From Symbiodinium natans (taxonomy: Eukaryota > Sar > Dinophyceae > Suessiales > Symbiodiniaceae): a stretch of DNA of 64,000 nt. How positions within the stretch are numbered: the first letter of the stretch is position 1; each line of letters opens with the position of its first letter. The notes under the pieces are model-generated. The model saw nothing but the letters and a program-made list of their open reading frames with translations. It ran no database searches and had not been told where the DNA came from. Positions 22,589 to 34,500 of the stretch are shown one piece after another. The position numbers and the translations under genes were made by a program. The stretch is taken from positions 124,001-188,000 of the forward strand of contig CAJNDS010000150.1 in the NCBI GenBank assembly GCA_905221605.1, given 5' to 3'.

Positions 22589-22695
22589 TTACTTGGAGGC
22601 TCATGGGGGTACTTATAAGTAGGGTTCTAGTGTGCTTTAGGTACGGAAGTCCTGCTTACAGCCCTACTTCTAGCTCCCCATGAACCTCTAAGTAA
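22589..22695. mobile_element. fold-back element, family A
   Basis: TTACTTGGAGGCTCATGGGG at the left, CCCCATGAACCTCTAAGTAA at the right; inner TATAAGTAGGGTT. Confidence 0.75.
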
Positions 22696-23118
22696 ACCCG
22701 AACCCTTGACCCGGACACTTTGTCTGCGCTTCATGGCGGATAGGTTTGACCCCCCCCCCCCCCCATGTTTTCAGAGGCGTAGGCCCAGGGTTGGTGCGCG
22801 GGTGGCCTGCCGCGGTCTCCCTGTACATAGAGCCGCCACGGCACCAGCGTGCCGTGCCTTGCCTTCTGTGGCCATTGCCTCCCCTTATTTTTGCTGCAGC
22901 GGATGTGGATCCCTGATCAACCAGCATGTAGAGCCCTGAAACCCTAAACCGTAGCCCGGAAGCCGTTTCGAATCTGAAAGTCTGTGAAGACCAAAGCTTG
23001 TGGACACGTTGCCTCATCTCAACAAGATGCAAGAGTGGGCCTTTTAATTTGTGGTGAGCGGGTGAGCGGTGAGCTTGGTGGGCGAGTGGCGTGGGCCACT
23101 TCTGACCAAGCCTTTCAG

Positions 23119-23148
23119 AAAGCCGAGCTGCAGCGATTGGAGAACAGG
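23119..23148 (+). CDS. exon-like islet KAELQRLENR
   Basis: Ten codons between CCTTTCAG and a GC donor. Coiled-coil-like. Confidence 0.5.
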
Positions 23149-23611
23149 GCTTATGGTTGTTAACTAGAGGAACCACGAACACGCTGCGAGCAGGTCATGT
23201 TACGACACTGTGCCGCGGAACGACATCGCAATAGGCATATGGTTTGAGATGATTAGTCAGGCTAAGCCCTAAACCCTAAACTTAAACCCTACACCCTTGT
23301 AGCTTGACAAGATACTTTTTGCACAATGGGCTCCTTGCAAAAGGCCCACAAGGGGGACCCTAGCACCCGCGCTTCTGCCCATAAAGATATTCAGCGCACA
23401 GCGAGCAAGCCCTACGCCCCTCAACCTCTACAGCCCCAAACCCTAAACCCTAAACCCTAAACCCCAAACCCTAAACCCTAAACCCCAAACCCTAAACCCT
23501 AAACCCTAAACTTCCACACCTCCAAACCCCCCCAAAGCCCTTACTCCCCAAAGCCGAAGCTTCATCGGATCCCTAGGACCCCTCGACCCTTCTCGATGTT
23601 CGCAATTGCCT

Positions 23612-23723
23612 ATATCCCCCTTGGGAACTATTTTTGTTTCTATAAAGCCCAAGAGGACTTGCAAAAAATATCCCCCTTGGGAACTATTTTTGTTTTTATA
23701 AAGCCCAAGAGGACTTTAAAAAT
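23612..23723. repeat. 56-bp tandem duplication
   Basis: Two adjacent copies (23612-23667, 23668-23723) starting ATATCCCCCTTGGGAAC, differing at a few bases near the ends of the units. Confidence 0.85.
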
Positions 23724-24538
23724 TATCATTTTTATTAAGGTTCTGAGGGGAGTATAGTTGCAAGGCTGTGCGCTCGCAGGCTTTCTGAAGATCGTCGAAA
23801 TGGGGGTCGTTCCAGGCAAAGGTCCATCCTTTTGGAGGGGTCCTTTTTGTTGCAGACGCTTGGGCAGACGAGTTGACAATTAAGGGGCACAAGAACAAGA
23901 GGATCACCGCCTGGAACACTCCCCAAGTGCCTGCTAAATCTTTGCCGCAGCTTTGGCTGCGAGCCGCATGCCTGTCAAGCTGAAGGCAAGCTGCGTTATG
24001 ACGCATGAGCGTGTCTCAAAAGTCAGGGCCACTCCCTAAACCCTAAACCCTAAAACCCCAAACCCCAAACCCTAAGCCCTAAACCGCATGCATTCCCAAA
24101 CCCTTAAAACCCTAGACCCCTCCAAGTGGACCTTTCCTTGAGAAATGCTCCTGCTCGAGGGAAAGCGAGTCGCACCCCGAAGGGCCTGCAACCACTCCAA
24201 GTCCAAGCTCAACCCTTGGGTTATGGGTTTTGGGTTTAGGGATTAGGGCCTTTAGGGTTTAGGGTTTAGGGTTTAGGGTTTCGGGTTTAGGAACCCTAAT
24301 CTGCAAACCCCAAAAACCGTAAACTCTTGCCCTCAAGCCCTCGCAAAATGAAGCCCCGCTGCCGAAGCCCGCAGCCACAAACCTTAGACCCTAAAAGTCG
24401 AAACCCCAGACCCTAAACACCTTAAACCCTAAAACCCTAAAACCCTAAACCCTAAACTCTACAAATTCAACCCTAAAGCCCTAAACCCCAAACCCTCAAC
24501 CCTAAAACCCCAAAGCCCTAAATCCCCAAACCAAACAG

Positions 24539-24618
24539 CGTCGGGGGCCCTTCGGAGTCCACCCTCTGAGTCCTCCCGCTGCCTGGAGCGGCGTGGCCCA
24601 CGACACCGGGCGCGGCCT
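24539..24618 (+). CDS. exon-like islet ending at GTTTAGGG
   Basis: Reads RRGPFGVHPLSPPAAWSGVA then HDTGRGL. Acceptor AAACAG; donor CCT|GTTTAGGG. Unrecognised. Confidence 0.5.
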
Positions 24619-24800
24619 GTTTAGGGTTCTAGGGTTTTAGGGTTTTAGGGTTTTAGGGTTTTAGGGTTTTAGGGTTTTAGGGTTTTAGGGTTTTAAGGTT
24701 TTAGGGTTCTAGGGTTCTAGGGTTCTAGGGTTCTAGGGTTTTAGGGTTTTTAGGGGTTTTAGGGTTTTAGGGTTTTAGGGTTTTAGGGTTTGGGGTTTAG
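24619..24800. repeat. TTTTAGGG / TTCTAGGG octamer array
   Basis: About 20 octamers in G-strand orientation starting at the inferred splice donor. Confidence 0.95.
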
Positions 24801-24857
24801 GTTTTGGGGGTCGGGAGGCCGGGAGGTTTAGGGTCTAGGGCTTAGCCGTCGGAACCA

Positions 24858-24964
24858 TTACTTGGAGGTCCGTGGGTATCTATAAGTAGGGTAGCTATAT
24901 TCATAACCTTACTTAGGGTACATACTTATAACCCTACTTATCACTACCCATGAACCCCCAAGTA
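24858..24964. mobile_element. fold-back element, family A
   Basis: Best-preserved copy: TTACTTGGAGGTCCGTGGGT left arm and complementary CTACCCATGAACCCCCAAGTA right arm; inner arms TATAAGTAGGGT / ACCCTACTTAT. Confidence 0.8.
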
Positions 24965-25059
24965 TGGTCCCTCATAACCCACCAACACTCGATTCTAGTT
25001 TTCGGGAACCCCAACCCTAAGCTTGTTCGTGTCAGAGCCAGCCGTGCAAACCCAAACCC

Positions 25060-25162
25060 TAAACCCTAAACCCTAAACCCTAAACCCTAAACCCTAAACC
25101 CTAAACCCTAAACCCTAAACCCTAAACCCTAAACCCTATACCCTAAAGCCTAAACCCTAAAT
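25060..25162. repeat. telomere-like (CCCTAAA)n array
   Basis: About 13 nearly perfect heptamers, C-strand orientation. Confidence 0.95.
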
Positions 25163-25242
25163 GAAGCCTTTGGCGCCCTGAGCTCGCTTCCCTTAGAAGG
25201 AGCCTAAGTGGTCTGGGCGACGCTCCGCCTCTCCGCTTGCAG

Positions 25243-25298
25243 AGCGCACCGCGCCAATAGACGACCCAGCAGCTGGGGGCGCCAAAACGCGTCGGAGG
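25243..25298 (+). CDS. exon-like islet ending at GTTTAGGG
   Basis: Reads RTAPIDDPAAGGAKTRR. Acceptor CTCCGCTTGCAG; donor AGG|GTTTAGGG. Confidence 0.5.
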
Positions 25299-25901
25299 GT
25301 TTAGGGTTTAGGGTTTCGGGTTTAGGGTTTCGGGTTTAGGGTTTAGGGTTTAGGGTTTAGGGAGTGTCGGGCTTAGGGGGGGTGTGTTGGTGGTGTGCAC
25401 CAACCTTCGCGCTCTTTCCCCACCCGCCCAACTTATGACCTTCGGGTGGGGTTCAGGGTCCTTGCTCATACGGATTCATACGTTTTAGCTTTGAGACTTG
25501 AGGGCCCTTGGTAGAATTTGCGGGTCGGTCTGCCATGAAGAAGTTCTGGACTTTACAGGCGTGCTCTTGGCTACATGCTTTGGTCTTTTGAAGGCCCGCC
25601 CTTAACCCACAGTCTCCTTGAAGGAAGTATGGAGAACTTCGACCCCTCAATCCGAAACCTTGAGTTTTAAGCGTTGTCCGGGGACACCAACAACCCGAAG
25701 CTGTCTGGCTCTTCCTCAGCACCCTGTCAACCCGAGACACTTCAGGTGTTTTGCATGTGCAATTGCGGGCTGATCTTTTGCTTCCCTCACATCGCGCCCG
25801 CGACTTTTTCAGAAACGGGGTCTTTGGTGCACACAATTCCCCAAGAAGTCCCTAGTTACCCTTCAGACTGAGGAGCAGACTCTCCTTCATAATCAAGAGC
25901 C

Positions 25902-26015
25902 CTACTTGGAGGTTCATGTGTAGTTCCAAATAGGGTTATAAGGCGGGTAGCTAGAACTATAAACCTGTCATTTTTTTTAAAATTCTACTTCTACCTACCC
26001 ATGAACCTTCAAGTG
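25902..26015. mobile_element. fold-back element, family A
   Basis: CTACTTGGAGGTTCATGTGT left, CTACCCATGAACCTTCAAGTG right; an AT-rich loop (T8) in the middle. Confidence 0.75.
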
Positions 26016-26344
26016 CAGGCCCGAGCTTAAATTTACATTCCCCAACAAAGGGGAGTTGCACTTTCTGGGACGGCCGCTATCTAAGGTTCGTTCCTAGGCG
26101 CCATGGCCAGGGATGTCCCAGGTCGCGCAAGGTGAGCTTCAGGGTCACGAAAGGGTGCAGGTTTGGGGGATTTTCAGGTTCGAGACCTTAAACCAAGGCC
26201 CCTAAACCCAGAGCCTTAATGTGGGTCTTGAGGGTTGGACGGGGTCCGTGTCGTCGGGCTTTGTAGCCTCGGAGCTCGAGCTCGTACTGAAAGGTTCAGA
26301 TGATCGGGCACTGGGGTTAGCATACACGGCGGACCTCAGTGGCA

Positions 26345-26462
26345 CCAAAACCCTGAAACACCCTAAACCAAAAAACCCTAAACCCTAAACCCTAAACCCC
26401 AAACCCCAAACCCTAAACCCTAAACCCTAAACCCTAAACCCCAAACCCTAAACCCTAAACCG
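26345..26462. repeat. telomere-like CCCTAAA/CCCCAAA array
   Basis: About 15 heptamers, C-strand orientation, just upstream of the next islet. Confidence 0.95.
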
Positions 26463-26490
26463 TCCCCAAAACCTTTGGAAACCCCTAAAG

Positions 26491-26558
26491 GGAGAGCCAA
26501 CGGAGGCGTCTGCGCATGGGAGCCCTGTCTGTGGAGAGCCCAGCGAATCCTTCTGCGG
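26491..26558 (+). CDS. exon-like islet ending at GTTTAGGG
   Basis: Reads GEPTEASAHGSPVCGEPSES then FCG. Acceptor CTAAAG; donor GG|GTTTAGGG. Confidence 0.45.
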
Positions 26559-27093
26559 GTTTAGGGTTTAGGGGTCTGGGGTTCCGGGTTTTAGGGGTTG
26601 TCTCAGTCTTTTACTCAGGTACACAAAAGGGAAGCTTTGTGGAATCCAGGGTTGCTTGTTGGACTTGGGGTAGTGTAAGGGGGTATCATTCGCGATTTGT
26701 GAATCTTTATTTGGGGGTATATATCGTGGGTCTGTTTGCTGGTTTCGGCGGCTTTACGCGATTTTTGCGGTTTTACCCAGGGTTGGTTTCGGGGGGGGGG
26801 GGGGGTTGTAATGAGGGCTTTGTTGGGAGGTTCAAGGGTTTTGAGGCTTCGACCCTTTCAGTGCAGGGGGCTGGTTTAGGAGCCACTAGGAGTGCAGGGA
26901 TATGTGCCCATGATTAGGAGCAGTGCACAAGGAGGCACTTGGTAGAAAATTGCGGTACAGTTCAAGGCAGGAGACCCTAAACTTTCAACCTTTAGCCTTG
27001 AGAACCCTGAAAACCCTATACCCTCCTCCTGACGAGGTGGTCGCAGCAGTGGTGGGGGTCTCGAGTGGTAGGCTGCTGCTCTCTTTCGTGCAG

Positions 27094-27118
27094 GCGCGCC
27101 TGGCTCGGCACTCCCAAA
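27094..27118 (+). CDS. short exon-like islet ARLARHSQ
   Basis: Acceptor CTTTCGTGCAG and donor GTATCC are good; 25 bp only. Confidence 0.4.
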
Positions 27119-27487
27119 GTATCCATAAGTAGCAAAGCCCTAAATTAAGGGGTTTAAAAGCAGTGCGCAAATGGAGCCTGCCATAGGGTTAATTTGGCGT
27201 GCACACATCTTCTCCGTTTTTCCCTTTATTTGTTGATTTTTTTTTGGGGGGGGGGGGGGGGGGGGGCGGGGGTTGAGGCGCGCCTTGATTTTTGTTTTCC
27301 TTTTGGGTTTCCTTTGGGTCCCAGACGCCCGCCTCGACCCAACAGATGCGCTCCCCCACTTCCTTGTCACAGGCGGGCCCTTGGCGACTTTTGTTTATCC
27401 CTCATACTTCTTGGGCTTGACAGGATCATGTTTGGGAGGATTCTTCAGAGGGTTTTATAAGGGCCATGCTATTTTTTGAGGTTGCAG

Positions 27488-27714
27488 AGGTGGAGCCCCA
27501 AGCCGCTGTTAGGCCTCCTCTTCAGAGTCTCGAAGCCCTGAACTCGCGGCTTGGGGGGTTTTCGGGGTTTGTGTACTCCTGCCGCATCGAGTATGTCCTG
27601 GAACGTCAGCAAAGACGCCGAATTTGCAAAGAGCGTCTGCTCTGCGACATGCTCCAAGTACAAGTAAGGGAGCGCACGACTTTACAGGAACTTATGACTT
27701 GCAGTAGCTGATCT
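27488..27714 (+). CDS. exon-like block, basic helical protein
   Basis: Open in one frame from an acceptor (GGTTGCAG) to a TGA. Segments VEPQAAVRPPLQSLEA and VLERQQRRRICKERLLCDML are protein-like. It may be two exons with a short intron (GC donor near 27533). Not recognised. Confidence 0.45.
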
Positions 27715-28487
27715 AGTGGTTCCTGACAGGTGTAACAACCTAGAATCTGCGCACCTCCATTTGCACATCCTCAGCTGCCCAGCAAACCAAAACGCAGCGT
27801 TGAAGCCTCCTCTCTACCTCCAGCCCCTTGCGCCATGGCCCCCGGACATCGGACGTTAGTGTTCCTCCGCCACCTGCGGGCGAGGCTTTCCCCGAACCAA
27901 GCCTGAAGCCCTAATCCGAAGGACTCGAAACCCTGAGCTCTGAGGTCTAAATCCGAAATCCCTAACTTTAAAAATCCCTGAACAGCGGACCAAGAGCCCG
28001 CACCTCTTCGGTTTGGGGTGTAGGGTTGAGGGTCTTGGGTTTTAGGGTCTTAGGGTTTGAGGGTTTTTTGGGTTTGAGGGTTTGAGGGTTTGGACGGGAC
28101 ATCCTGAGTCTTGAATACTCAAAAAGCCAGCTCAACCCTCAAAGCCCAAAACCTGGAAGCCTAATGAGACCCCCTCAAAATGGCCCCTCCCTCAACCCTA
28201 AACCCCTGAACCCAAAAACCCAACCCCCAAGGCCTGAAACTGAACCACTGGAACCCGAAACCCCAAATTTCCACCTGGCTGCTGCCGCCGCACCCGCCCC
28301 TTGCGAGATCATACCCCCCTTTGCTGCATGGACAACTGGCGGTCGCCCTGAACCATAACCCGAAACCCCAAACCCTAAAGCCTAAGCGCCAAACCCCGGA
28401 CCCTCTCAGGGCTGAGCCTTGCCTTTAGAGCGATGCACCCCGGGGACTAGCCCCTCAACCCCTACCCCATAAACACAAACCCTGAAG

Positions 28488-28695
28488 TTGTCAGGGCGCT
28501 TACGGACGCCGAAAAGAGACAACTGACGCGTCTGATGTTGGGCCTTTGCAAGAGGGCATCTCGACAAGCTGGTGGTAATGAGTTCTGCAACTCCGACGAG
28601 GACGAACAAGACATCCTCGATACCACCCGCGACAGTGTCGTGGCATTCCTCCATACTATCACAACAGAAGCCCTCGAGAAGTTGGAGGATGACAA
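28488..28695 (+). CDS. 208-bp exon, acidic helical protein
   Basis: One of the longest convincing exons: VVRALTDAEKRQLTRLML..., an acidic patch SDEDEQD, then VVAFLHTITTEALEKLEDD. Acceptor CTGAAG; donor CAA|GCCTAC. No family recognised. It lies directly upstream of a very long telomere-like array. Confidence 0.6.
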
Positions 28696-28724
28696 GCCTA
28701 CAAACGCCCTAGACCCCTAAACCC

Positions 28725-29040
<316 letters not shown>

Positions 29041-29100
29041 ACCCTCAACCCCAAACAACACCAAGCCCTCAACCCTAGATCCGAAACCCTCATCAGCTCC

Positions 29101-29295
29101 AAACCCTAAACTCTAAACCCTAAACCCTAAACCCTAAACTTTAAACCCTAAACCCTAAACCCTAAACCCTAAACCCTAAACCCTAAACCCTAAACCCTAA
29201 ACCCTAAACCCTAAACCCTAAACCCTAAACCCTAAACCCTAAACCCTAAACCCTAAACCCTAAACCCTAAACCCTAAACCTAAACCCTAAACCCT
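29101..29295. repeat. telomere-like (CCCTAAA)n array
   Basis: About 26 nearly perfect heptamers in C-strand orientation. Confidence 0.98.
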
Positions 29296-29313
29296 TCGTT
29301 AATGAGGCCCCAG

Positions 29314-29367
29314 GCTCTGGGCGCCCGAGCCCATGCCGCCTCTGCCAGCTCCAGCATCGACCCGGAG
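29314..29367 (+). CDS. exon-like islet ALGARAHAASASSSIDPE
   Basis: Eighteen codons exactly between CCCCAG and a GC donor (GAG|GCCCTC). It lies between a C-strand array on the left and a G-strand array on the right. Confidence 0.55.
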
Positions 29368-29396
29368 GCCCTCTTTTTTTTTTTTTGTGGGCCTTG

Positions 29397-29511
29397 TAGG
29401 GTTAGGGTTTAGGTTTAGGGTTTAGGGTTTAGGGTTTAGGGTTTAGGGTTTAGGGTTTAGGGTTTAGGGTTTAGGGTTTAGGGTTTAGGGTTTAGGGTTT
29501 AGGGTTTAGGG
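29397..29511. repeat. telomere-like (TTTAGGG)n array, opposite orientation
   Basis: About 16 perfect heptamers on the + strand, inverted relative to 29101-29295. Confidence 0.98.
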
Positions 29512-29695
29512 TGCTTTGTCGGCATGTAGGGTGCCTGTAGGTTTATAGGTTTCGTTTGTAATGGCAAGGGGTGGGCTTTGCACACTGCTTAAAGGGCATA
29601 CACGTCGGGTTTCGGAGAGGTTGAGGAAGCCAAAAGCCTTCGATTTTAACAGGGGGGTCTCACCGCACCACGAAGCAGCCTCCCGGCCTACGCAG

Positions 29696-29749
29696 GCGCA
29701 TTCCCTGCCCACGGCCGCTGGTTCGTCGCAGCTGGCAAGCCCTTGCAAG
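29696..29749 (+). CDS. exon-like islet AHSLPTAAGSSQLASPCK
   Basis: Eighteen codons between CTACGCAG and a GC donor (AAG|GCGACG). Confidence 0.5.
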
Positions 29750-30233
29750 GCGACGAAGGGCCGTAAGGTTTGTGTTTCGTATGTCTAATCCCTAATTCCC
29801 AGGACGCCTAAACCTAGGCCCTCAAGCCGAAACTCTGAGCCAAAGCAAGCCCGATCCGAAGTTCTAAAGCATCGGACTGGGGTCTCTGAATGCTAGGAAG
29901 GGGGGTCGTTTCAACAACGTAGGGCGATGCCGCGTGCTGGCACCACTTATACCTGTTAGAGCTGTCGGAAATCAACACTTGCTGGCCGCCCTTGGGACTG
30001 TAATGTGGATCGATGGCTTTAGCTCCAACAGCTTGTATACCTGAAGCCCTACATGGTCAAATCAAAACTGCAGAAAGAGGCCCTCTGCGGAAGGAACCCA
30101 AACTTTTGGAACAGCAACCCCACCCGCAACCCCAAGCCTCTTTGTCTAAAACCCAAAGCCTACACCCCCGAAGCCAGAACCCCTTCGAGCTCCAAAACTC
30201 CGAAGCCTGCAAGTCTTGGGCTTTGCCTGTCAG

Positions 30234-30320
30234 GCCGCCGTGCAGCTGACCGATGCAGAGTGGACCACCAGACTGCCCCTGAATCAGCCGCGAAGCAGCC
30301 AGATGATTTCAGGGCAGAGG
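30234..30320 (+). CDS. exon-like islet, 29 codons
   Basis: AAVQLTDAEWTTRLPLNQPR then SSQMISGQR. Acceptor CCTGTCAG, GC donor (AGG|GCTTGG). Unrecognised. Confidence 0.55.
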
Positions 30321-30686
30321 GCTTGGGTCCAAGGCCAATTGTCCATGTTTGAGCACGCGCCAAGAACCCTCCTCCATTCAAGTAAGCAAGGGGCGGACGC
30401 GAATGCTCAGACACTTGAAAGACCAACGCTCATCGGCTATAAGCTTGAACATTTCCAAAGCGACACCTTCAGACATTAAACGGAGATATCTGATGCCAAA
30501 CCCTGTAAAGCGAGGGGAGCACTTTGCGTCAATTAGCACCACCAGGGTGTTTTGGGATCCGCTCATTTGGGACCCATGAGGGGCAGTGTCGCGGCTCTCC
30601 CACCAGATCTGCAAAGAGCCATGTCCGGATTTCTGAATGAAGTTATGTGCTCAGTGCTCACGGCAGTTGGGTTCGCTGGGTGCCTT

Positions 30687-30793
30687 CTACTTGAAGGTTC
30701 ATGGGTAGTTCTACCTAGGGTTAGAAGTACCCTGAAGAAGGTCACTTTCAACCCCAAGACCTGTTTGAACTGCCCATGAACATCCGAAATTAC
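30687..30793. mobile_element. fold-back element, family A
   Basis: CTACTTGAAGGTTCATGGGT left arm; CTGCCCATGAACATCCGAAATTA right arm, diverged at the tip. Confidence 0.7.
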
Positions 30794-31186
30794 CCTAAAC
30801 CCTAAACCCTAACCCCTAAACCCTAAACCCTCAACCCTAAACCCTAAAGGTACCTGGTCTTGCGGAAGAAGGCCACGGAGCCAGGCCAGATCTGGCCATG
30901 TCCCCACATCTTTCCGAATAAAAACCATCCCGACCCGCAAATTTTACCCAAAACCCCCCCCAAACAACCAGGGCCAAAACCCCTTAAGCCCCTACAAAAA
31001 GCCCCTAACACCGAACACCCCCCAAAACCGTGAGCTCCGAACCAATACCCCGAGCTCAAGCGCGAAAGCTTTTCTGTTGTCGTTTTGGTCTGGCCCTAAA
31101 GCCAAAACGGGCCCCACAGCCGTGAGCGAATTGCAAAACACGGTGGATGAGCAATGGCCGAGTGTGAGCACAAAGTGCACCGTCAG

Positions 31187-31405
31187 GGGAACCCATCAAG
31201 TACCAGGAGCTCTCCCCGGAAGAGATGGCAAGACAACCCATGGCACGAGTGGGGCCTGCGGGCAAGACATTCCCGGCACACCTCTGCCGACCGCTTGCAA
31301 CAGCTCTTGGCACACAACCGCTTCAGTCCTTAAACCGAGCTGTGAACCCCTATGCGAGGCGCTTACGTTCGAGACGAGTAGCCCAGCCTGCCCGCGAGTC
31401 CTGAC
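31187..31405 (+). CDS. exon-like block upstream of the MsrB exons
   Basis: Open frame after GTCAG: EPIKYQELSPEEMARQPMAR then VGPAGKTFPAHLCRPLATAL. Ends at TGA near 31405. Probably the preceding exon(s) of the MsrB gene, with a phase-0 donor such as CGA|GTGGGG, but the junction to 31461 is inferred. Confidence 0.45.
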
Positions 31406-31460
31406 CCGGAGGTCTGCCAGTGCACCCGGGAAAGGTGCAAAGCCCTAACCATCTTTGCAG

Positions 31461-31524
31461 CCATTGCTATACTTTGAGGCACTGTACCCATTTGAGGAGG
31501 TGTTTAGGAGGACTGCCAAGGCAG
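31461..31524 (+). CDS. msrB: msrB exon: LYPFEEVFRRTAK segment
   Basis: Acceptor ATCTTTGCAG; GA donor after GCAG. Corresponds to the N-terminal helix of MsrB before the substrate loop. Ends in phase 1, matching the next exon. Confidence 0.7.
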
Positions 31525-34500
31525 GAAGTCTGGTCGCACATTGGCAAGGGAGCAGTGCGCAAAGCTTGCCGGCAAGCCTGGTAGAAAGTCATTTGTTGAT
31601 TGACCTATGGGGACACCCTGCTATGCAATCCGGGGAGGTGGGTTCACCGTCCGACAAGCTTTGCGTCGCCGCGGGCTAGCTTCTAGGGAGCCTCGTCCGG
31701 TGCACCTGAGAAAGGTCGCGCTTGGATTGGAGCCCACGCACCAATGAGCGACCTCAAGTGTACAACAGGGGCCAAGCCCAAAACCCTGGGTTTAGGGTTT
31801 AGGGTTTAGGGTTTAGGGTTTAGGGTTTAGGGTTGCGCCCCGTGATCTCTGAAGCGGCCAAACCCATGGATGCTGGCAGGGCATCGGCTGCCCTTCCCGG
31901 CAGGCTTCGATGACCACTTCGAAGCAGGTCCGCACTCAGCACTTGCGCTGGCGGGTTTAGGGTAAATCCTAGGGGCTAAATGCTAAAGCCTGAACCTTGT
32001 ACGTGTTTGTGCCCCTAGGCTTCCATATTGGGATTCCTGTGAAACAAACCAGCAACCCTTCAAGCGAAAGATTTAAGGTTTAGGCCTTTGCGAACATGAG
32101 AGAATCGGATGCGATGCGCATGTGAGACCCTCAAAGCTTGGGGTTCGCCTGATTGGTGGCAAATCAGGTGTGGCCCTGCCTACGTGCAGGGAAGCAAAGC
32201 CCACAGTGCCATCCCAATAGCAGCGGTGCGCTCCCTCGCAATCTCAAGCCCTAAACGCTGCAACGGAAGAATGCACTTCCGGCCGCTAGATTGGGAGATT
32301 TGCTCAGTTTCCCCTTAGCTTGAAGGCAATCCTGATTGCAAAGCAGAATGCCTCGCAACCTCCCCCCCAAAACTTCCTCAATCGGCTTCGCTCGCGGAGC
32401 CAACGTCCAGCAGGGCAGTAGGGGTTAGGGTTCAAGGTTAAGGGGCCTCCGAAACATCTGGAACTTGGTTTGAGGCTTGGGGGGCCAGGGCATCTGAACT
32501 ATGGCAGCTGAGTTACATCCCCCGCGGAGGCGTCTACCTTTGCGCTGGCTGCTTTGTGGCAGGCCGGAAGCAGGTCTTGTCTCCCGGATCGCACATCTCA
32601 CACGAATCGAAGCCCCGACTAGGAGGTTCATGGGTAGTTAGAAGCGGGGTTATGAGTAGGGTAGCTAATGGTTATAAGAGGACATCCCCAAACCCTAAAG
32701 CCCGAAAGCCCCAAGCCCTAAGTGGAACTGTAAACCCCTGCCTGAAGCCAAAACCCTACACTCTTAAACCCTAAATCCTACAGCAAACCGTCAAATTGGG
32801 TGTGAGGAGTGAAGGTGAGGAGAATGGGGTTTAGGGTTTTTGGGGTGTAGGGTTTAGAGTTTGACGGGTTTTGAGGTTTAGGGTTGAGCGGTTTATGGGT
32901 TGGCCAAAAGCCCTCAACCAACAAAAACCTCCAAACTCCCGAAAACCCCAAAGCTGCCCAAAACCCCCCCGAAACCTTAAACCGTAAACCCTAAACCCGA
33001 AACCCAAAGCCCTAAACCCTAAGTCTCCCGAAAGAGGTATACCAGCAGGATGAAGTTCGACTGCGGCTGCGGCTGGCCTGGCTTTTGGACCAACGTGCCG
33101 GGCCTAGTGGGGCACTGGGGGGGGGGGGAAGGCTGCTGCTCCCCTACTTGGAGGTTCGTGAGTAGTTAAAAGTAGGATTGTAAGTGCCGTGAACAAGGTT
33201 ATAGCTGCATCATCCTACTGATAAACCCTACTTAAAACCACGCATGAGCCTCCAAGTATGTTTCGTGTTCAGGCGTTTGGCCCCGGGTATTTTGTTCGGA
33301 GTTTAGGGTCTAGGGTTTAGAGTCTAGAGTTTAGCGGGCTCCTTGAACGTGGGGCGGGTGTAGGGGCACCAGTACCCTGCCGTGTTTCTTCGAAAGAAAC
33401 ACATCAAAGCAAGATAGTTTGGTTTAGGGTGAGGGGTTAGGGTTTCGGGATGAGGCAGCTTTTTGTTCTTCTACATCTCCCCTAAATGCCCAAGAGGGCC
33501 CCCCAGCCCCAAACCCCGAAGCCCTAAGCCCATAAACCCCCCAAACTCTGAACCCTAAACCCCCTAAAGTCTACACCCTAAACCCCCTGACCCCCCTCAA
33601 GCCCTAAACCCTAAACCCCCTAAACCCTACAGCCCAACCTACTCCAGGTGGCCGGCAACGTCTTTGAGCAGCGCGATTCTGACGGATGCCGCGGCTCAGC
33701 CGAGGGAGTTGGTTTCGGCTTTTCAAGGAACAGGGTGTTTAGGGTTTAGGTTTTTTTTGGGTTTGGGGTCATTAATTTTAACGCCGCGTGAGCATGGTGA
33801 TTCCGGGGGGGTGGGGGCGGGGGTGGGGGGAGGGGGGGGGAAAAGGGGGGGGGTGAACAACAGCGTGCGGCCCTGCTGGGAGGGGCTTCAACTGCCTCTG
33901 GTCCTGGCGAACCGTCCGCTTGCGGACCCCGGTTTCCCAGGGAGGGTACCCATTTGAGGCCAAAAAAAGGGGTCCGAAAAAGGGCTTTGGGTGTGGGGGG
34001 AGGATTTGGAGGGGTGCCTGTTCTGACAACCTATACACCTCCGGCCCGAGGCCTCGGCGGATTTATCATCTAAATTCGGGTACCTCAATTAGAAGCCTCC
34101 GAGTTCTGCTCGGAATCTCCCAAACAAAGTTGCAGGGGAAGGCAATTGAGACGGCTGCCCGCAGGTTCTTCTGATTTTAGGGTTTAGGGTTTAGGGTTTA
34201 GGGTTTAGGGTTTAATAGCACCCCGAGGCTGCGAAATCCTGTGCGCCGCCTGCCATGGGCACCTGGGCCACGTCTTTCGCGGGGAATCTCGGCTTGCAAC
34301 AGTTGGAGGCAACCCCCCTAAGCCGTAAGCCCAAGAGACCCCGAATTTAGGGTTTAGGGTTGGGGGCCCTAAGCCCCAAATCCTAAACCTTAAAACCTAC
34401 CAAGCTCAGGGTTTGTCGGGTTTGTGCCCAGATTAGGCTCTAACCCCGAACTGGAGCCAGTCGATCTTATTCATGTTTGTCCGCTGTTGCGTTTCCGCCT

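Noticed and set aside
32965-33110. alternative frame LRLRLAWLLDQRAG over the msrB core exon
   Set aside because: The MsrB frame with GCGWP is supported by six further exons in order.
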